Positions 62,657-64,000 of a DNA stretch of 64,000 bases are shown one piece after another. Position 1 is the stretch's first letter. The number at the start of each line of letters is the position of its first letter. A program made the translations under genes and the position numbers. This DNA comes from Sodalis glossinidius str. 'morsitans' (GTDB taxonomy: Bacteria > Pseudomonadota > Gammaproteobacteria > Enterobacterales > Enterobacteriaceae). Location of the stretch: positions 2,790,001-2,854,000 of the forward strand of contig NC_007712.1 of the NCBI RefSeq assembly GCF_000010085.1, written 5' to 3'. The notes under the pieces are model-generated. The model saw only the letters and a list, made by a program, of their open reading frames with translations, made no database searches and was not told the origin of the DNA.

Positions 62657-63382
62657 ATGAAAGCCATTATTGTTGAAGACGAGTTTCTGGCTCTGGAAGA
62701 GTTGCGCTGTTTAGTGGAAAAACACAGCCGCCTGGACATCGTCGCCACATTTGACGATGGGCTGGATGTGCTGCGCTATTTGCAAAATCATGAGGTGGAT
62801 GTGGTGTTCCTGGATATCAATATCCCGTCGCTGGACGGAGTTTTATTGGCCCAGAGCATCAGCAAATTGGTGCGCAGGCCGGCTCATTTTCATTACCGCT
62901 TATAAGGAGCATGCGGTGGCGGCGTTTGAGCTGGAAGCGTTCGACTATATTCTTGAGCCCTACCACGAACAGCGTATTGTCACCATGCTGCATAAGCTTG
63001 AGGCCAACGGGCGCCTGACGGCGGCAACTCTTAATACCCACGGTTCCCGCACCAGCCATACCGTCAATTTGATGAAGGATGAGCGCATCATCGTCACCGA
63101 CATCGATAATCTTTATTATGCGGTCGCTCAGGAAAAGGTGACGCGGGTCTATACACGCCGAGAGGTATTTACCATGCCGATGGAAATCACCGAATTTTGC
63201 GATCGTTTGCCGGAAGAAGTCTTTTTCCGCTGCACCGCTCTTATGTCGTCAACAGGGAGAAGATCCGCGAAATTGTGCCCTGGTTTAATAACACCTACCT
63301 GTTACGCCTCAACGATGTAGACTTTGAGGTGCCGGTCAGCCGCGGTAAGGTGAAAGCCTTTCACCTCATGATGGGACTGTAA
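62657..63382 (+). pseudogene. ypdB: ypdB (pyrR) LytTR response regulator, two frameshifts
   Basis: ATG 62657. MKAIIVEDEFLALEELRCLV with the acidic pocket and VDVVFLDINIPSLDGVLLAQ with the phospho-acceptor Asp are intact. Frame is lost near 62880; ITAYKEHAVAAFELEAFDYI and the LytTR DNA-binding domain (ERIIVTDIDNLYYAVAQEKV) follow. A second shift near 63236 leads to HRSYVVNREKIREIVPWFNN and GKVKAFHLMMGL to the stop at 63382. Total length equals a normal YpdB. Confidence 0.9.
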
Positions 63383-63505
63383 AGATATACGGGTAAGGTA
63401 TTTGTCAGTTGACGCGCCTGTTACAGACGCGGCACACGCTTGGCGACTGCCGGCCCTGACGCAGCGCGGAACGACGTCCTGCGGCAGGTTAAGGACGGCG
63501 GGCGG

Positions 63506-63600
63506 TTAGAGCTTATAGCCCATCAGTTGACGGATATGAGCGCTGGCGCCAAGCAGTCCAGGCTGCTCATAGCGAATCAAATACACCGGAATCTTGCCAA
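63506..63600 (-). pseudogene. glk: glk glucokinase, 3' fragment
   Basis: On the minus strand: KIPVYLIRYEQPGLLGASAH and IRQLMGYKL then TAA at 63506-63508, matching the last 30 residues of E. coli-type glucokinase. Upstream it runs directly into aldo/keto reductase sequence of the other strand. glk lies downstream of the ypdABC/fry region in E. coli, so the fragment is where synteny predicts. Confidence 0.75.
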
Positions 63601-64000
63601 TAATTATGGTCCACCCCCGGGCTCGGCGGAGGAAAATTTTGGCCGGCTGCTGCGCGAAGACTTTACGCCTTATCGAGACGAATTGATTATTTCCACCAAG
63701 GCGGGCTATACCATGTGGCAGGGGCCCTATGGCGATTGGGGATCAAAAAAATACCTGGTGGCCAGCCTGAATCAGAGCTTGAAACGTTTAGGTCTGGATT
63801 ATGTGGATATTTTCTATCATCACAGGCCGGTTCCGGACACGCCGCTGGCAGGCGGTGTTCTGACCGATCGCTATCTTAACGGGATTCCAGAAGACTCGCG
63901 TGCCGCCAGCCAGAGCCAATTTCTCTCCGGGGCGCAATTGACCGAGGAAAAAATGGCGAAAGTCCGTCGTCTGAACGCGATTGCCGTCGCGCGCGGGCAA
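63601..64000 (+). pseudogene. YghZ-type aldo/keto reductase, fragment with internal deletion
   Basis: LANNYGPPPGSAEENFGRLL, RDELIISTKAGYTMWQGPYG, SLNQSLKRLGLDYVDIFYHH match L-glyceraldehyde-3-phosphate reductase (YghZ) from about residue 65. After FYHHRPVPDTPL about 120 residues are missing, and GVLTDRYLNGIPEDSRAASQ, TEEKMAKVRRLNAIAVARGQ follow up to the window end. The first 60 residues are replaced by the glk fragment. The gene continues beyond the edge. Confidence 0.85.

Overview
The window looks like a chromosome segment from a Sodalis-type insect symbiont (Enterobacterales). Backbone genes follow the E. coli order yfcZ - mlaA - yfdC - argW - ... - ypdA - ypdB - ... - glk, but most are broken by frameshifts, in-frame stops or internal deletions. 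The genus call is an inference from synteny plus the heavy pseudogene load; no 16S or multilocus marker is present.

Layout. (1) 1-8748: backbone. It holds the start of yfcZ, an intact mlaA lipoprotein gene, a complete-order but decayed cytochrome c maturation operon (ccmABCDEFGHI, transcribed right to left) and a yfdC pseudogene. fadL, which lies between yfcZ and mlaA in E. coli, is absent. (2) 8749-8823: tRNA-Arg(CCU), argW, the attachment site of two tandem integrated elements. (3) 8801-32774: element 1, bounded by a 16-bp direct repeat of the tRNA 3' end. It has an intact tyrosine integrase, a P4-like early region (AlpA regulator, TOPRIM/DUF927 primase-helicase pseudogene, ORF6N antirepressor pseudogenes, many small genes, an iteron-like origin), a Q-type antiterminator with terminators, a lysis cassette, an HNH endonuclease, and a lambda-like tail-tip remnant. 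Nearly the whole head and tail region is lost in one deletion that fuses the start of a terminase small-subunit gene to the end of tail gene K. (4) 32775 to about 57000: element 2. It has an integrase disrupted by two adjacent stop codons, an Rpn-family nuclease, and a nearly complete contractile-tail structural module running from tail fibre back to terminase, followed by a second lysis cassette. Its replication and immunity genes are missing. The two elements have therefore lost complementary parts and neither appears able to make virions alone. (5) 57000-60600: a scrap zone with a 173-bp element bearing IS903-like ends, a leucine-rich-repeat gene fragment, an IS3-family remnant, an alpA-like pseudogene and a LuxR-type regulator pseudogene. 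(6) 60591-64000: backbone again. A guanidine-II (mini-ykkC) riboswitch precedes an intact gdx/sugE guanidinium exporter; then come ypdA and ypdB pseudogenes, a glk 3' fragment and an aldo/keto reductase pseudogene.

Genes that still look whole: mlaA, ccmA, ccmD, ccmH, argW, the element 1 integrase, alpA, the Panacea-domain gene, the Ail-like porin, the Q-like gene, both holins, the element 2 endolysin, Rz/Rz1 and Rha, the element 2 terminase, sheath, tube and baseplate J genes, the Rpn gene and gdx. Since cytochrome c maturation needs nearly all Ccm proteins, the system should be inactive.
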